DNA of 64,000 bases from Bacteroidota bacterium (GCA_016699635.1 CP064983.1:1364001-1428000), one strand, 5' to 3'. Shown: positions 51,406-60,909, counted from the first letter of the stretch. Made by a program: numbers and translations. The notes: generated by a model from the letters alone, not told the origin.

Positions 51406-52098
51406 TCAGGCATCAACATAGTTGAGAATAGACTTAAAAATTCCAAGTCCATCTGTATTTCCCAATAATGTGTCTGCGGCACGCTCAGGATGTGGCATCA
51501 TTCCAAACACATTTCGTTTCTCATTACAGATACCTGCAATATTGTTTATGGCACCATTAGGATTTGCAGCTTCCGTTACATAGCCATTCTCATCACAATA
51601 GCGAAAAAGTACCTGATTGTTCAATTCTATCTGATTTACTGTTGCTTCATCTGCAAAGAAACGTCCTTCGCCATGGGCTATAGGAATTTTAATGGCTGAG
51701 CCTATTTTCAGTGATGATGTAAGGATGGTTTCATCAGTCTCTGCTTTTATAAAAACATTTTTACAGATAAATTTATGGCTGTTGTTGTGCAATAATGCTC
51801 CAGGCAGCAGTTGCGATTCGCATAAAATCTGAAAGCCATTACAAACACCTAAAACATAACCACCTTTTGCAGCAAACTCCATCACTTCCTGCATAATGGG
51901 CGAAAAACGTGCAATAGCACCCGAACGCAAATAGTCACCATAAGAAAAGCCTCCGGGAAGTACAATAAAATCGCATCCTCGAAGTGAATGTTCCTTATGC
52001 CATAATTTTTCTACCGGTTGTTTCAATATGTTGCGCAACACATATACCATGTCCTCGTCACAATTGGAACCCGGAAATACCACAACACCAAATTTCAT
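51406..52098 (-). CDS. purQ: Phosphoribosylformylglycinamidine synthase, glutaminase subunit
   Basis: 230 residues, class I glutamine amidotransferase. Oxyanion GGFSYGDYLR (~49-58), nucleophile Cys86 in GVCNGFQI, and His/Glu in MMPHPERA (~204-211). It supplies ammonia from glutamine to the PurL synthetase at the fourth step of purine synthesis. It is a separate subunit rather than fused to PurL; purL and purS are not in the window. It is convergent with the 40-residue membrane protein gene (15 bp). Confidence 0.95.
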   Translation of the reverse strand: MKFGVVVFPGSNCDEDMVYVLRNILKQPVEKLWHKEHSLRGCDFIVLPGGFSYGDYLRSGAIARFSPIMQEVMEFAAKGGYVLGVCNGFQILCESQLLPGALLHNNSHKFICKNVFIKAETDETILTSSLKIGSAIKIPIAHGEGRFFADEATVNQIELNNQVLFRYCDENGYVTEAANPNGAINNIAGICNEKRNVFGMMPHPERAADTLLGNTDGLGIFKSILNYVDA

Positions 52099-52158
52099 GA
52101 TTGATTTTTTTACTGACTACAAAAGTAACGATAAATTAAACTGCTTTAACAATCTTTT

Positions 52159-52893
52159 TCAGAGATGTTTGTTGAGCAAATTAAACTCAAGAAGTTTCCT
52201 GAATGATTTTTCACGAACGGTTTTATGCAAGGCCTGAATGTGTTTGGTGGCATGTGTGTCGGTGCCAATAAGGTCAACCCATTCTTTTTCTATAAGTTTT
52301 TCTGCAATACGTTTGGCATCGGGACCATAGTACCCGCCAAGAGAGTTTACATTTATCTGTAACAAAACACCTTGTTCGCGCAGACTGCCATAGAAGTCGA
52401 AATTATTTCCCCAGAAAGGATAACGTTCCGGATGTGCCATAATGGGTTTGTAGCCCAGCACCTGCATTCTGAAAATTACCTGTAATAAATTATCGGGAGC
52501 GTTTACATAACTGATTTCAAAAAGCAAATGGTTGTTGTTTCCAATGGTCAACAACTTTTCTTCTTCTAACTTATGTATAAATCCATCGTCAAGATAGTAT
52601 TCGGCAGCGGCCTCAATCGTTACAGGAATGTTTTCTGCCTTTACTGCTTTGCGCACTTCTTCAAGCCCAGCCAAAATTGTTTCGGGCGTATTGCGATAAA
52701 AATCGCTCATGATATGCGGTGTAGTAATGAGCTTTGTGTAGCCTAATGCATGCAGTTCTTTTATCAGCGTAAGAGAGTCTTCAATGGTTTTTGCACCATC
52801 ATCAATCCCCGGAATGAGGTGACTGTGCATGTCGGTTTTAACTTCTAAAAAATTGGCCGGTGTTGAATCTTTTCTTTTAAAAAAGGAGAACAT
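52159..52893 (-). CDS. CpsB/YwqE-type PHP-family tyrosine-protein phosphatase
   Basis: 244 residues, a PHP metal-dependent phosphatase. Metal ligands are in MHSHLIPGIDDGAKT (~22-36), TTPHIM (~57), EISYVNAPDN (~126), MAHPERYPF (~156) and IGTDTHATKH (~218). CpsB enzymes dephosphorylate the BY-kinase that controls capsule and exopolysaccharide export, which fits the nucleotide-sugar operon at 35-41 kb, although no BY-kinase or Wza/Wzc gene lies in this window. Single gene on the minus strand. Confidence 0.9.
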   Translation of the reverse strand: MFSFFKRKDSTPANFLEVKTDMHSHLIPGIDDGAKTIEDSLTLIKELHALGYTKLITTPHIMSDFYRNTPETILAGLEEVRKAVKAENIPVTIEAAAEYYLDDGFIHKLEEEKLLTIGNNNHLLFEISYVNAPDNLLQVIFRMQVLGYKPIMAHPERYPFWGNNFDFYGSLREQGVLLQINVNSLGGYYGPDAKRIAEKLIEKEWVDLIGTDTHATKHIQALHKTVREKSFRKLLEFNLLNKHL

Positions 52894-52996
52894 AATTTAC
52901 TTCCTGTAATTAAGGCAACAAAAGTATAAGAAAATATTGCAATATACATTGTTATCTGTAAGGTAATTAAACATCTTCATGTAGCAGCAATGCTTT

Positions 52997-54262
52997 TTAT
53001 TCAACAGGCAAGGTAATAATAAATTCTGTCCCTTTTCCATTTTCAGAAATCAGCATGATGTCACCTTTCAGATTCCGGATAATATCTCTGCAGATACTTA
53101 AACCGAGTCCTGTTCCTTCACCTGCAGGCTTGGTGGTAACAAAAGGTTCAAAAATTTTGGCTTGCAACTCTGCAGGAATGCCCATAGCATTGTCTTTAAT
53201 GTGCAGATAAATTTTTTTGTTTACATTCTTTGTGATTATCTGTAATTCGGGATGATAATTTTCGTTAGCAGGAGAATTTTTATTCCTTTCGTTGAGTGCA
53301 TAAAAAGCATTATTTACAATATTCAGAATAACGCGTCCAAGATCCTGAGCATTGGTATTAATCATTGGCAGTTGTTCATTATAGCTTTCAACAATGTTAC
53401 ATTCAAAACCAAATATGTTTGATTTTATGCCTGCTGTTGCCAGATAGACATATTCTTTACAAATAGTATTTACATTGGTAAGTTCAAAATCACCGGTGTT
53501 GCCACGACTGAAAGAAACAATGCGTTTAATGATGCGGCTTGCACGCATGCCATGTTGTTGAATCTTTTCAATATTCCCTGCAACATCATTCAACAAGGTG
53601 TCCTTTTCTGTAGTGTTGTTTGTGCTTTTTATTTCACCGATAATTTCCCCACTCAGTTCAGCAAAGTTGTTGACAAAGTTTAAAGGGTTTTGCAACTCAT
53701 GTGCAATACCGGCAGATAATAATCCTAATGAAGCTAATTTTTCCTGTTTAATCATTTCAATAGTTCTGACCTCAACATCATTTTTAGCTTTTGACAATTC
53801 TTTATTTAACCTGTCTAATCGTTGGACAAATACAGTATGTTTTAATTGATTTTGTGAATACATCTTTTGAATAAAGACAATTAAAATAGTATTAAATGAT
53901 TCATGATGTTTTGAAAGCACAGCAAAAAAATCTTGTCTGTTTATTTGCAGCAAGACTACATCATCGGCAGCAACAGCCGAAGACTGATATACGCCATCAG
54001 GTAAAACAAACTCTTCACCAAAACAATCATTTGTTTGTAGTTTCAATAATTCAATCTCATTTTCAACAATAGAGATTGTGCCTTTCTCTATGAAAAAAAT
54101 TTTATTTGCCTTATCACCGGATTTAAATACAGTTTGGCCTTTATTGAAATGTACAGAAGTGCTGATGGTAGAGAGTAAATGTATCAGATCGGCAGATAAA
54201 TTTTTCAAAAGGTCAGCTTGAGCTAACGATGTTGCAATTTTATTCAAGCTGCTGACTGCCAT
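52997..54262 (-). CDS. Cyclic nucleotide-binding-domain sensor histidine kinase
   Basis: 421 residues from the ATG at 54262 (MAVSSLNKIATSL). The frame is open upstream to 54307, but that 15-residue extension is hydrophobic without a membrane role. A cNMP-binding domain (~25-140: FNKGQTVFKSGDKANKIFFIEKG, GEEFVLPDG) leads through a coiled coil (~160-190) to HisKA with H-box GIAHELQNPLNFVNNFAEL (~195-215), then HATPase with N-box LNIVNNAFYAL, G1 KDNAMGIP and G2 GEGTGLGLSI. There is no membrane segment: a soluble kinase, possibly sensing a nucleotide or reading a redox or membrane signal. No response regulator lies beside it. Confidence 0.9.
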   Translation of the reverse strand: MAVSSLNKIATSLAQADLLKNLSADLIHLLSTISTSVHFNKGQTVFKSGDKANKIFFIEKGTISIVENEIELLKLQTNDCFGEEFVLPDGVYQSSAVAADDVVLLQINRQDFFAVLSKHHESFNTILIVFIQKMYSQNQLKHTVFVQRLDRLNKELSKAKNDVEVRTIEMIKQEKLASLGLLSAGIAHELQNPLNFVNNFAELSGEIIGEIKSTNNTTEKDTLLNDVAGNIEKIQQHGMRASRIIKRIVSFSRGNTGDFELTNVNTICKEYVYLATAGIKSNIFGFECNIVESYNEQLPMINTNAQDLGRVILNIVNNAFYALNERNKNSPANENYHPELQIITKNVNKKIYLHIKDNAMGIPAELQAKIFEPFVTTKPAGEGTGLGLSICRDIIRNLKGDIMLISENGKGTEFIITLPVE

Positions 54263-54339
54263 GTGGAAAGTTGGGTAAATGTAATAAAATATCCACGGTA
54301 TAATCAACAGCAGAAATTATGGTGGAGTTAATTTTATTT

Positions 54340-54353
54340 ATGATTTATATCAT
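54340..54353. promoter_or_regulatory. Possible FNR/CRP-type operator upstream of the cNMP kinase
   Basis: ATGATTTATATCAT is a 14-bp inverted repeat whose core TGATnnnnATCA is the FNR/CRP half-site arrangement. It lies 78 bp before the kinase start. The rest of 54308-54658 (351 bp) is AT-rich with no gene, tRNA or other structure that I see. Confidence 0.3.
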
Positions 54354-54658
54354 GTCTATTTAACATATCACACTGTGTAATGAGTATAGATTTATAATTT
54401 TTAAAAGCAAGAGTTAACTTTTTGCTACTGTAATTTCAAAATGATGTTAAGCCAAATTAATGTGTTGGAATCAATGCGGTGAAAAGTGTCATAACTGAGT
54501 GTGCCAGATTTTTAAAAAGGCAGAAATACAATCAACAGACAAATTATGTAGCTGAAAACTATGCAATTAATTTTTTAACCCAATATTTACAATAATTCGC
54601 CAAACGAAAGGTTTTTATTAATGTTTAGTCAAGTATATTAGCACTGTAATTTTAATCT

Positions 54659-54865
54659 ATGAAACCAATGTTCGAATACACCAAAGAAATCCTCACCAAG
54701 GTGAGTTTTGATAAAAAGCTATTCAAAAAAGAATTGGTTAAAGCCATGCGATGGCTGAAGAGTGATGAAAGAAAGATGCTTATGGTTTGGTGTCTGGCTA
54801 CTTTCGGTCACAAATATTCCGATGTACTTACGGAAGTTTTCAAAAAGGTTACACATCAGGGATAG
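54659..54865 (+). CDS. Small conserved-looking protein, unknown function
   Basis: 68 residues: MKPMFEYTKEILTKVSFDKK, then LFKKELVKAMRWL, then LMVWCLATFGHKYSDVLTEV. Predicted all-helical and basic, with Trp and Cys near the centre and no membrane helix. Short Bacteroidota proteins with the order 'MF-Y-K-IL-KVSFD--LF-KEL-KA--WL' seem familiar to me, but I cannot name a function. It lies at the inner edge of the plus-strand propeller cluster, 28 bp before the first palindromic repeat. Confidence 0.6.
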   Translation: MKPMFEYTKEILTKVSFDKKLFKKELVKAMRWLKSDERKMLMVWCLATFGHKYSDVLTEVFKKVTHQG

Positions 54866-54893
54866 ATTCAAATTTTTGAGTTTGAGATTTGAT

Positions 54894-54952
54894 GATCAGC
54901 TACGGCTCAGCCACGGCTGAGGAGATTTGTTGATCAGCCGCGGCTGAGGAGA
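54894..54952. repeat. Palindromic repeat pair upstream of propeller gene C
   Basis: TCAGCCACGGCTGA (54907-54920) and the perfect palindrome TCAGCCGCGGCTGA (54934-54947), each followed by GGAGATTTG; a GATCAGCTACGGC copy precedes them. The next ~60 bp (GAATATTATTGTCAGAAGTC...) is the flank shared with other propeller cassettes. Confidence 0.8.
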
Positions 54953-55108
54953 TTTGAATATTATTGTCAGAAGTCCTTCAATTCTATATTGGTGGAAACA
55001 GTGATTCTACAAGATAAGTAGAATAAATTTCTGAATCAGTCAGTTTTTATTCATTCTCTTATTCTGATAAAAAAATCCCAAACTATTTTTTATCTCATTT
55101 TAAATACG

Positions 55109-55116
55109 TACTTTTG
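55109..55116 (+). promoter_or_regulatory. -7 box of propeller gene C
   Basis: TACTTTTG, 23 bp before the ATG at 55139, in the block shared by all family members. Confidence 0.6.
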
Positions 55117-55138
55117 ATACAGCCAAAAAATAAGTAAC

Positions 55139-57805
55139 ATGAGAAAACTGACTATATTACTCTTGATTTTTACAACTACCACCCATGCACAGGAAATTGA
55201 ATGGCAAAAGTCTTTTGGAGGCGATTCTGTTGATATATTAAATTCAATACAACAAACTTCAGATGGTGGTTATATACTTGGAGGAAATTCCAATTCTCTT
55301 ATTTCCGGTGATCATACAGAGCCTTCACATGGATTGGGTGATTATTGGGTATTGAAGTTGGATGCAACCGGAAACATTCAGTGGCAGAATACTATCGGAG
55401 GAGATTTTGATGACGATTTAAGATATATTCAACAAACTACGGATGGTGGCTATATTCTTGGTGGTTTTTCTGAATCTTCGATATCTGGGGATAAGACTGA
55501 AAATTCACAAGGAAATTTTGATTACTGGGTAATAAAGTTATATCCATCAGGAAACATACAATGGCAAAACACAATAGGTGGCAATGATGTTGATTGGTTA
55601 CAATCCATCCAACAAACAATAGATGGTGGATATATTCTCGGTGGATGGTCTGTTTCTGATATTTCAGGTGATAAAACTGAAAATAACCATGATAGTACTT
55701 TAACTCATCCAGATTATTGGGTAGTGAAGTTAGATGCTATGGGAAACATTCAATGGCAAAATACAATTGGTGGTAATTCTATGGATCAATTAACGTCCAT
55801 ACAACAAACTGCAGATGGCGGATATATTCTTAGTGGTTGGTCTTATTCTAATATTTCAGGTGATAAAACAGAAAACTCTATAGGAGTTTCAGATTATTGG
55901 GTAGTAAAGTTAGATAGTATAGGAAACATTCAATGGCAGAATACTATTGGAGGCAATCTACATGAAGTTTCACCGATAATAAAACAAACCACAGATGGAG
56001 GTTATATCCTCGGTGGATATTCCGGCTCTGGAATTTCCGGTGATAAAACAGAAAGCAATAATGGTGGGGAAGATTACTGGGTGTTGAAGTTGGATACTAT
56101 TGGAAATATTCAATGGCAAAATACAATTGGTGGAAAATTTGTAGATCAATTATCTTCCATACAACAAACTACTGATGGAGGTTATATCCTTGGCGGATTA
56201 TCAATGTCAAATATCTCTGGAGACAAAACTGAAAATTGTCATGGACTATCTGATTATTGGGTGTTGAAGTTAGATGATATAGGTAATATTCAGTGGCAGA
56301 ATACAATTATGGGTATTGAAAGAGATGAATTATATTCCGTACATCAAACCACTGATGGAGGTTATATCCTTGGTGGAAATTCTGATTCTTATATTTCAGA
56401 TGACAAAACAACATACCCAAGAGGAAATGATGATTATTGGGTAATAAAGCTGACAGATAAATTTAACGTGATAAATGGCAAACTTTATAATGATGTAAAT
56501 AACAACACAATTCAAGATGCAGGTGAAGCTGGTTTAACTAATATTATGATAACAGAGCAAAACACAGGTCGAATAGTATTTTCAGAACAATATGGAAAAT
56601 ACAGATTAACTGTTTTGGATTCAGGAAATTTTGCTACTTATTCTGCACCATTAAATTATTACAATAGTGTTCCTTTAGTAAACACTGCATATTTTAATTC
56701 CTTTCTACAGGTTGATTCATTAAATGATTTTGCATTTCAACCTAATGGTGTTTTTAATGATGTGTGTGTTAAGCTTACACCAGTTTCTTTATTCCGCTCA
56801 GGTTTTGATGCAACTTATAATATCAGCTTTGTAAATAATGGCACTACAACACTTTCGCCAACTGTAATTTTCTTTCCTGATGCGAATGTTTCTTTTACAA
56901 GTGCTAATGTAACTCCTGTTTCTGTTACAACCGATTCTGTCGTATGGAATATTGGCGCACTTACACCTTTTCAGTCAGGTAATATTGTTGTTACAGTAAA
57001 TGTGCATACAGGTTTGCCTATAGGATCACTTATCAACTCAATGGTAAGAATAGAACCTGTTGCCGGTGATGCTAATCCAGGCTGTAATTACAGTTCTTGG
57101 GAGGTTTTTACCTTAGGGTCATTTGACCCCAATGATATTTTAGTAAATCGAGATACTTTATTCACTACAGAAATTCCTAATCCACCCTATTTAGATTACA
57201 TCATCCGTTTTCAAAACACCGGAAACGATACAGCATTTAACGTTAAAATTTTAAATCCATTAGACACAAATAAACTTCAGTTAAACACCTTAGAATATGT
57301 TGCATCATCACATCCTGTAAACATAAATTTTATTTATCATGAGCGCAACATGGAGTTTAAGTTTGATAATATTCTATTGCCCGATAGTAATGTAAACGAG
57401 CCGTTAAGCCATGGCTTTATTCATTACAGAGTAAAACCAAAAACGACATTACAACATAACGATACGATTAAAAATATTGCTGCTATTTATTTTGATTTTA
57501 ATGACCCTGTAATAACCAACACAGCAACAACACGTGTTGTACTACCAACAGGAATAGCGTCATATCAAAGTGCAGAAAACATACAATTATTCCCAAATCC
57601 TGCACAAACTGAATTAAATCTTCAACACACAACAGCAGTTGAAAAAATACAAGTGATAGACATACTTGGAAAAAATGTGTTTGAAAAGAATATAAACAGC
57701 CAACAATATTTAAAGATAAACATCAGTCAATTTCAAAACGGAGTTTATTTTATAAAGGCATACAGCACACAAGGTGTGGTGGTAAAGAAGTTTGTTAAGA
57801 GGTAA
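55139..57805 (+). CDS. Seven-repeat propeller surface protein C with T9SS type A sorting domain
   Basis: 888 residues: a signal peptide (MRKLTILLLIFTTTTHAQ), then seven repeats at ~20-443. The four extra residues relative to the 884-residue paralogues are a short insertion in repeat 3 (NNHDSTLTHPDYW). It is the most divergent member in its repeats: repeat 1 reads IEWQKSFGG and repeat 7 IQWQNTIMGIERDELY. The SdrD-like segment (NVINGKLYNDVNNNTIQDAG) is shared with gene E. The DUF11/DUF7619-like region and sorting tail match the others. First of four plus-strand cassettes, transcribed away from the minus-strand pair. Confidence 0.88.
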   Translation: MRKLTILLLIFTTTTHAQEIEWQKSFGGDSVDILNSIQQTSDGGYILGGNSNSLISGDHTEPSHGLGDYWVLKLDATGNIQWQNTIGGDFDDDLRYIQQTTDGGYILGGFSESSISGDKTENSQGNFDYWVIKLYPSGNIQWQNTIGGNDVDWLQSIQQTIDGGYILGGWSVSDISGDKTENNHDSTLTHPDYWVVKLDAMGNIQWQNTIGGNSMDQLTSIQQTADGGYILSGWSYSNISGDKTENSIGVSDYWVVKLDSIGNIQWQNTIGGNLHEVSPIIKQTTDGGYILGGYSGSGISGDKTESNNGGEDYWVLKLDTIGNIQWQNTIGGKFVDQLSSIQQTTDGGYILGGLSMSNISGDKTENCHGLSDYWVLKLDDIGNIQWQNTIMGIERDELYSVHQTTDGGYILGGNSDSYISDDKTTYPRGNDDYWVIKLTDKFNVINGKLYNDVNNNTIQDAGEAGLTNIMITEQNTGRIVFSEQYGKYRLTVLDSGNFATYSAPLNYYNSVPLVNTAYFNSFLQVDSLNDFAFQPNGVFNDVCVKLTPVSLFRSGFDATYNISFVNNGTTTLSPTVIFFPDANVSFTSANVTPVSVTTDSVVWNIGALTPFQSGNIVVTVNVHTGLPIGSLINSMVRIEPVAGDANPGCNYSSWEVFTLGSFDPNDILVNRDTLFTTEIPNPPYLDYIIRFQNTGNDTAFNVKILNPLDTNKLQLNTLEYVASSHPVNINFIYHERNMEFKFDNILLPDSNVNEPLSHGFIHYRVKPKTTLQHNDTIKNIAAIYFDFNDPVITNTATTRVVLPTGIASYQSAENIQLFPNPAQTELNLQHTTAVEKIQVIDILGKNVFEKNINSQQYLKINISQFQNGVYFIKAYSTQGVVVKKFVKR

Positions 57806-57814
57806 GAAATTTTT

Positions 57815-57838
57815 GATCAGCCATGGCTGAAGAGATTT
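57815..57838. repeat. Palindromic repeat element between propeller genes C and D
   Basis: GATCAGCCATGGCTGAAGAGATT; core TCAGCCATGGCTGA is a perfect palindrome, 10 bp after the gene C stop. The downstream flank (about 57900-57990) is nearly identical to that upstream of gene C. Confidence 0.75.
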
Positions 57839-57997
57839 TTAGATTTGAAGATTTTAGCCAGTAGTCTGATTTTGTATTGTTGACCACAATAATTTTAGAA
57901 GATAAGTAGAATAAATTTCTGAATCAGTCAGTTTTTATTCATTCTCTTATTCTGATAAAAAAAATCCCAAACTATTTTTTATCTCATTTGAATTGCA

Positions 57998-58005
57998 TAC
58001 TTTTG
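57998..58005 (+). promoter_or_regulatory. -7 box of propeller gene D
   Basis: TACTTTTG, 24 bp before the ATG at 58029. The longer frame beginning at 57993 would run through this box, so the later ATG is preferred. Confidence 0.6.
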
Positions 58006-58028
58006 ATGTAACCAAAAAATTAAGTAAC

Positions 58029-60683
58029 ATGAGAGCATTAATTCTATTACTTTTATTTTTTACCACAACTACCCTTGCCCAGGAAATAGAATGGCAAAAT
58101 ACTATTGGTGGTAATAATACTGATCAACTATATTCCATTCAACAGACTTCAGATGGTGGATATATTCTTGGCGGAGTTTCTATTTCTGACATTTCCGGGG
58201 ATAAAACTGAAAACTCTCAAGGAGACTATGACTACTGGGTTGTGAAATTGGATTCAACAGGTAATATTCAATGGCAAAATACTATTGGTGGAAGTGGATA
58301 TGATCAACTATATTCCATTCAACAGACTTCTGATGGAGGTTATATTCTTGGTGGGTATTCTAATTCCGGTATTTCCGGAGATAAAACTGAAAGTTCACAA
58401 GGAGATTATGATTATTGGGTTGTGAAGTTGGATGCAATAGGAAATATTCAATGGCAAACTACAATTGGTGGAAATGATGCGGATTGGTTATATTCGGTTC
58501 AACAAACTACTGATGGAGGATATATTCTTGGAGGATATTCCCTGTCAGACATATCCGGTGATAAAACAGAGGGAACACAAGGAGGTAATGATTACTGGGT
58601 GGTTAAATTAGATGCATCTGGAAATATTCAATGGCAGAATACTATTGGTGGAAATAATGATGATAATTTAACTTCTATACAACAAACCACAGATGGTGGA
58701 TATATTCTTGGCGGGTATTCTTATTCAGATATTTCGGGAGATAAGACTGAAAATTCACAAGGAAGTGATGATTACTGGGTGGTGAAATTAAATGCATCTG
58801 GAAATATTCAATGGCAAAATACTATTGGTGGAAGTGGATATGATCAACTATATTCCATTCAACAGACTTCTGATGGAGGTTATATTCTTGGGGGATATTC
58901 AGAATCTAATATTTCCGGTGATAAAACTGAAAATTCTCAAGGGTTTGATGATTACTGGGTAGTGAAGTTAGATACAACAGGAAATATACAATGGCAGAAT
59001 ACTATTGGTGGTGGTAGTTTTGATTATTTAACTTCTATCCAACAAACTTCTGATGGAGGTTATATTCTTGGAGGATATTCTAATTCCGGTATTTCCGGAG
59101 ATAAGACAGAAAATTGTCAAGGGAATACTGATTATTGGGTGGTTAAATTAGATGCATCTGGAAATATTCAATGGCAGAATACTATTGGCGGAAATTATTC
59201 CGATTGGTTATATTCGGTTCAACAAACTTCTGATGGTGGTTACATTCTTGGAGGATGTTCTGATGCTAATATTTCCGGTGATAAAACAGAAAACGTTCAA
59301 GGCGTTTATGATTATTGGGTGGTGAAATTGACAAATAAGTTTAATCTGATAACTGGTAAAACATATATTGATGCCAATAGTAACACAATACAAGATTCAA
59401 ATGAAATCAATTTACCTAACAGAATGATTACTGAACAAAACACAGGCCGTATTGCATTTTCAGAACAAAATGGAAATTATAATGTATCTGTTTTAGATAC
59501 GGGAAATTTTGCTACTTATTCTGCACCATTAAATTATTACAATAGTGTCCCATTAGTGCATACTTCATACTTTAATTCCTTTCTGCAGGTTGATTCATTA
59601 AATGATTTTGCATTTCAGCCTAATGGTGTTATTAATGATGTGTGTGTTAAACTTACACCAGCTTCTTTATTCCGCTCAGGTTTTAATGCAACTTATAATA
59701 TCAGCTTTGTAAATAATGGCACTACAACACTTTCGCCAACTGTAATTTTCTTTCCTGATGCGAATGTTTCTTTTACAAGTGCTAATGTAACTCCTGTTTC
59801 TGTTACAACCGATTCTGTCGTATGGAATATTGGCTCGCTTGCACCATTTCAGTCAGGTAATATTGTTGTTACAGTAAATGTACATACGGGTTTGCCCATT
59901 GGTTCACTTATCAATTCAAGTGTAAGAATAGAACCTGTTGCCGGTGATGCTAATCCCGGTTGTAATTACAGTGAATGGGAGGTTTTTACTACAGGTTCAT
60001 TTGACCCCAATGATATTTTAGTAAGTAGAGATACTTTATTCACTACAGAAATTCCCAATCCACCCTATTTAGATTACATCATCCGTTTTCAAAACACAGG
60101 AAACGATACAGCATTTAACGTTAAAGTTTTAAATCCGTTAGATACAAATAAACTTCAGTTAAACTCCTTGGAGTATGTTGCATCATCGCATCCTGTAAAC
60201 ATGAATTTTATCTATCATGAGCGCAACATGGAATTTAAGTTTGATAATATTCTATTACCCGATAGTAATGTTAACGAGCCGTTAAGTCATGGCTTTATTC
60301 ATTACAGAATAAAACCTAAAACAAGTTTGGTATTGAATGATAATATACAAAACAATGCTGCAATTTATTTTGATTTTAATAATCCTGTAATAACCAACAC
60401 AGCAACAACACCTGTTGTACTACCAACAGGAATAGCATCATATCAGAGTGCAGAAAAGATACTACTGTTCCCAAATCCTGCACAGTCTGAAATAAATCTT
60501 CAACTCACAACAGGAGTAGAAAAAATACAAGTAATAGACGTGCTTGGAAAAATTGTGTTTGAAAAGAAAACCAACAGCCAACAATATTTAAAGATAAACA
60601 TCAGTCAATTTCAAAACGGAGTTTATTTTGTGAAAGCATACAGCACACAAGGTGTGGTAGTCAAGAAGTTTGTTAAGAGGTAA
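58029..60683 (+). CDS. Seven-repeat propeller surface protein D with T9SS type A sorting domain
   Basis: 884 residues from the ATG at 58029 (MRALILLLLFFTTTTLAQ signal peptide, almost the same as in B). Seven 60-residue repeats cover 20-439. Aligning them shows fixed columns (IQWQ, TIGG, QQT-DGGYILGG, ISGDKTE, QG, DYWVVKL) and variable columns at about 10-12, 14, 16, 31, 33, 35, 43-44, 47-48 and 57-58. Repeats 2 and 5 share an identical ~88-bp DNA stretch (58263-58350 and 58803-58890), a sign of recent internal conversion. The C-terminal half is as in the paralogues; the sorting tail ends VVKKFVKR. Confidence 0.89.
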   Translation: MRALILLLLFFTTTTLAQEIEWQNTIGGNNTDQLYSIQQTSDGGYILGGVSISDISGDKTENSQGDYDYWVVKLDSTGNIQWQNTIGGSGYDQLYSIQQTSDGGYILGGYSNSGISGDKTESSQGDYDYWVVKLDAIGNIQWQTTIGGNDADWLYSVQQTTDGGYILGGYSLSDISGDKTEGTQGGNDYWVVKLDASGNIQWQNTIGGNNDDNLTSIQQTTDGGYILGGYSYSDISGDKTENSQGSDDYWVVKLNASGNIQWQNTIGGSGYDQLYSIQQTSDGGYILGGYSESNISGDKTENSQGFDDYWVVKLDTTGNIQWQNTIGGGSFDYLTSIQQTSDGGYILGGYSNSGISGDKTENCQGNTDYWVVKLDASGNIQWQNTIGGNYSDWLYSVQQTSDGGYILGGCSDANISGDKTENVQGVYDYWVVKLTNKFNLITGKTYIDANSNTIQDSNEINLPNRMITEQNTGRIAFSEQNGNYNVSVLDTGNFATYSAPLNYYNSVPLVHTSYFNSFLQVDSLNDFAFQPNGVINDVCVKLTPASLFRSGFNATYNISFVNNGTTTLSPTVIFFPDANVSFTSANVTPVSVTTDSVVWNIGSLAPFQSGNIVVTVNVHTGLPIGSLINSSVRIEPVAGDANPGCNYSEWEVFTTGSFDPNDILVSRDTLFTTEIPNPPYLDYIIRFQNTGNDTAFNVKVLNPLDTNKLQLNSLEYVASSHPVNMNFIYHERNMEFKFDNILLPDSNVNEPLSHGFIHYRIKPKTSLVLNDNIQNNAAIYFDFNNPVITNTATTPVVLPTGIASYQSAEKILLFPNPAQSEINLQLTTGVEKIQVIDVLGKIVFEKKTNSQQYLKINISQFQNGVYFVKAYSTQGVVVKKFVKR

Positions 60684-60690
60684 GAAAATT

Positions 60691-60751
60691 GCTGATCAGC
60701 CATCAGCTCAGCCGTGGCTGAGGAGGTTTGTTGATCAGCCGCGGCTGAGGA
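60691..60751. repeat. Palindromic repeats between propeller genes D and E
   Basis: GATCAGCCATCAGCTCAGCCGTGGCTGAGG followed by TCAGCCGCGGCTGA (60735-60748), then GGAGATTTGAATATTATT. The layout is the same as upstream of gene C. It starts 8 bp after the gene D stop. Confidence 0.8.
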
Positions 60752-60909
60752 GATTTGAATATTATTATCAGAAGTTCTTCAATTCTATATTGGTGGAAAC
60801 AGTGATTCTACAAGATTAGTTGAATGAATTTTTGGATATAGCTGTTTGTAACCATCCTCTTGCCTTGATAAAAATTACCTAAATTGTTTTTTATCTCCTT
60901 TTAATTACA

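Noticed and set aside
58029..60683. 180-bp periodicity as non-coding satellite or CRISPR
   Set aside because: The period is exactly 60 codons in one open frame with conserved protein motifs; it is coding.
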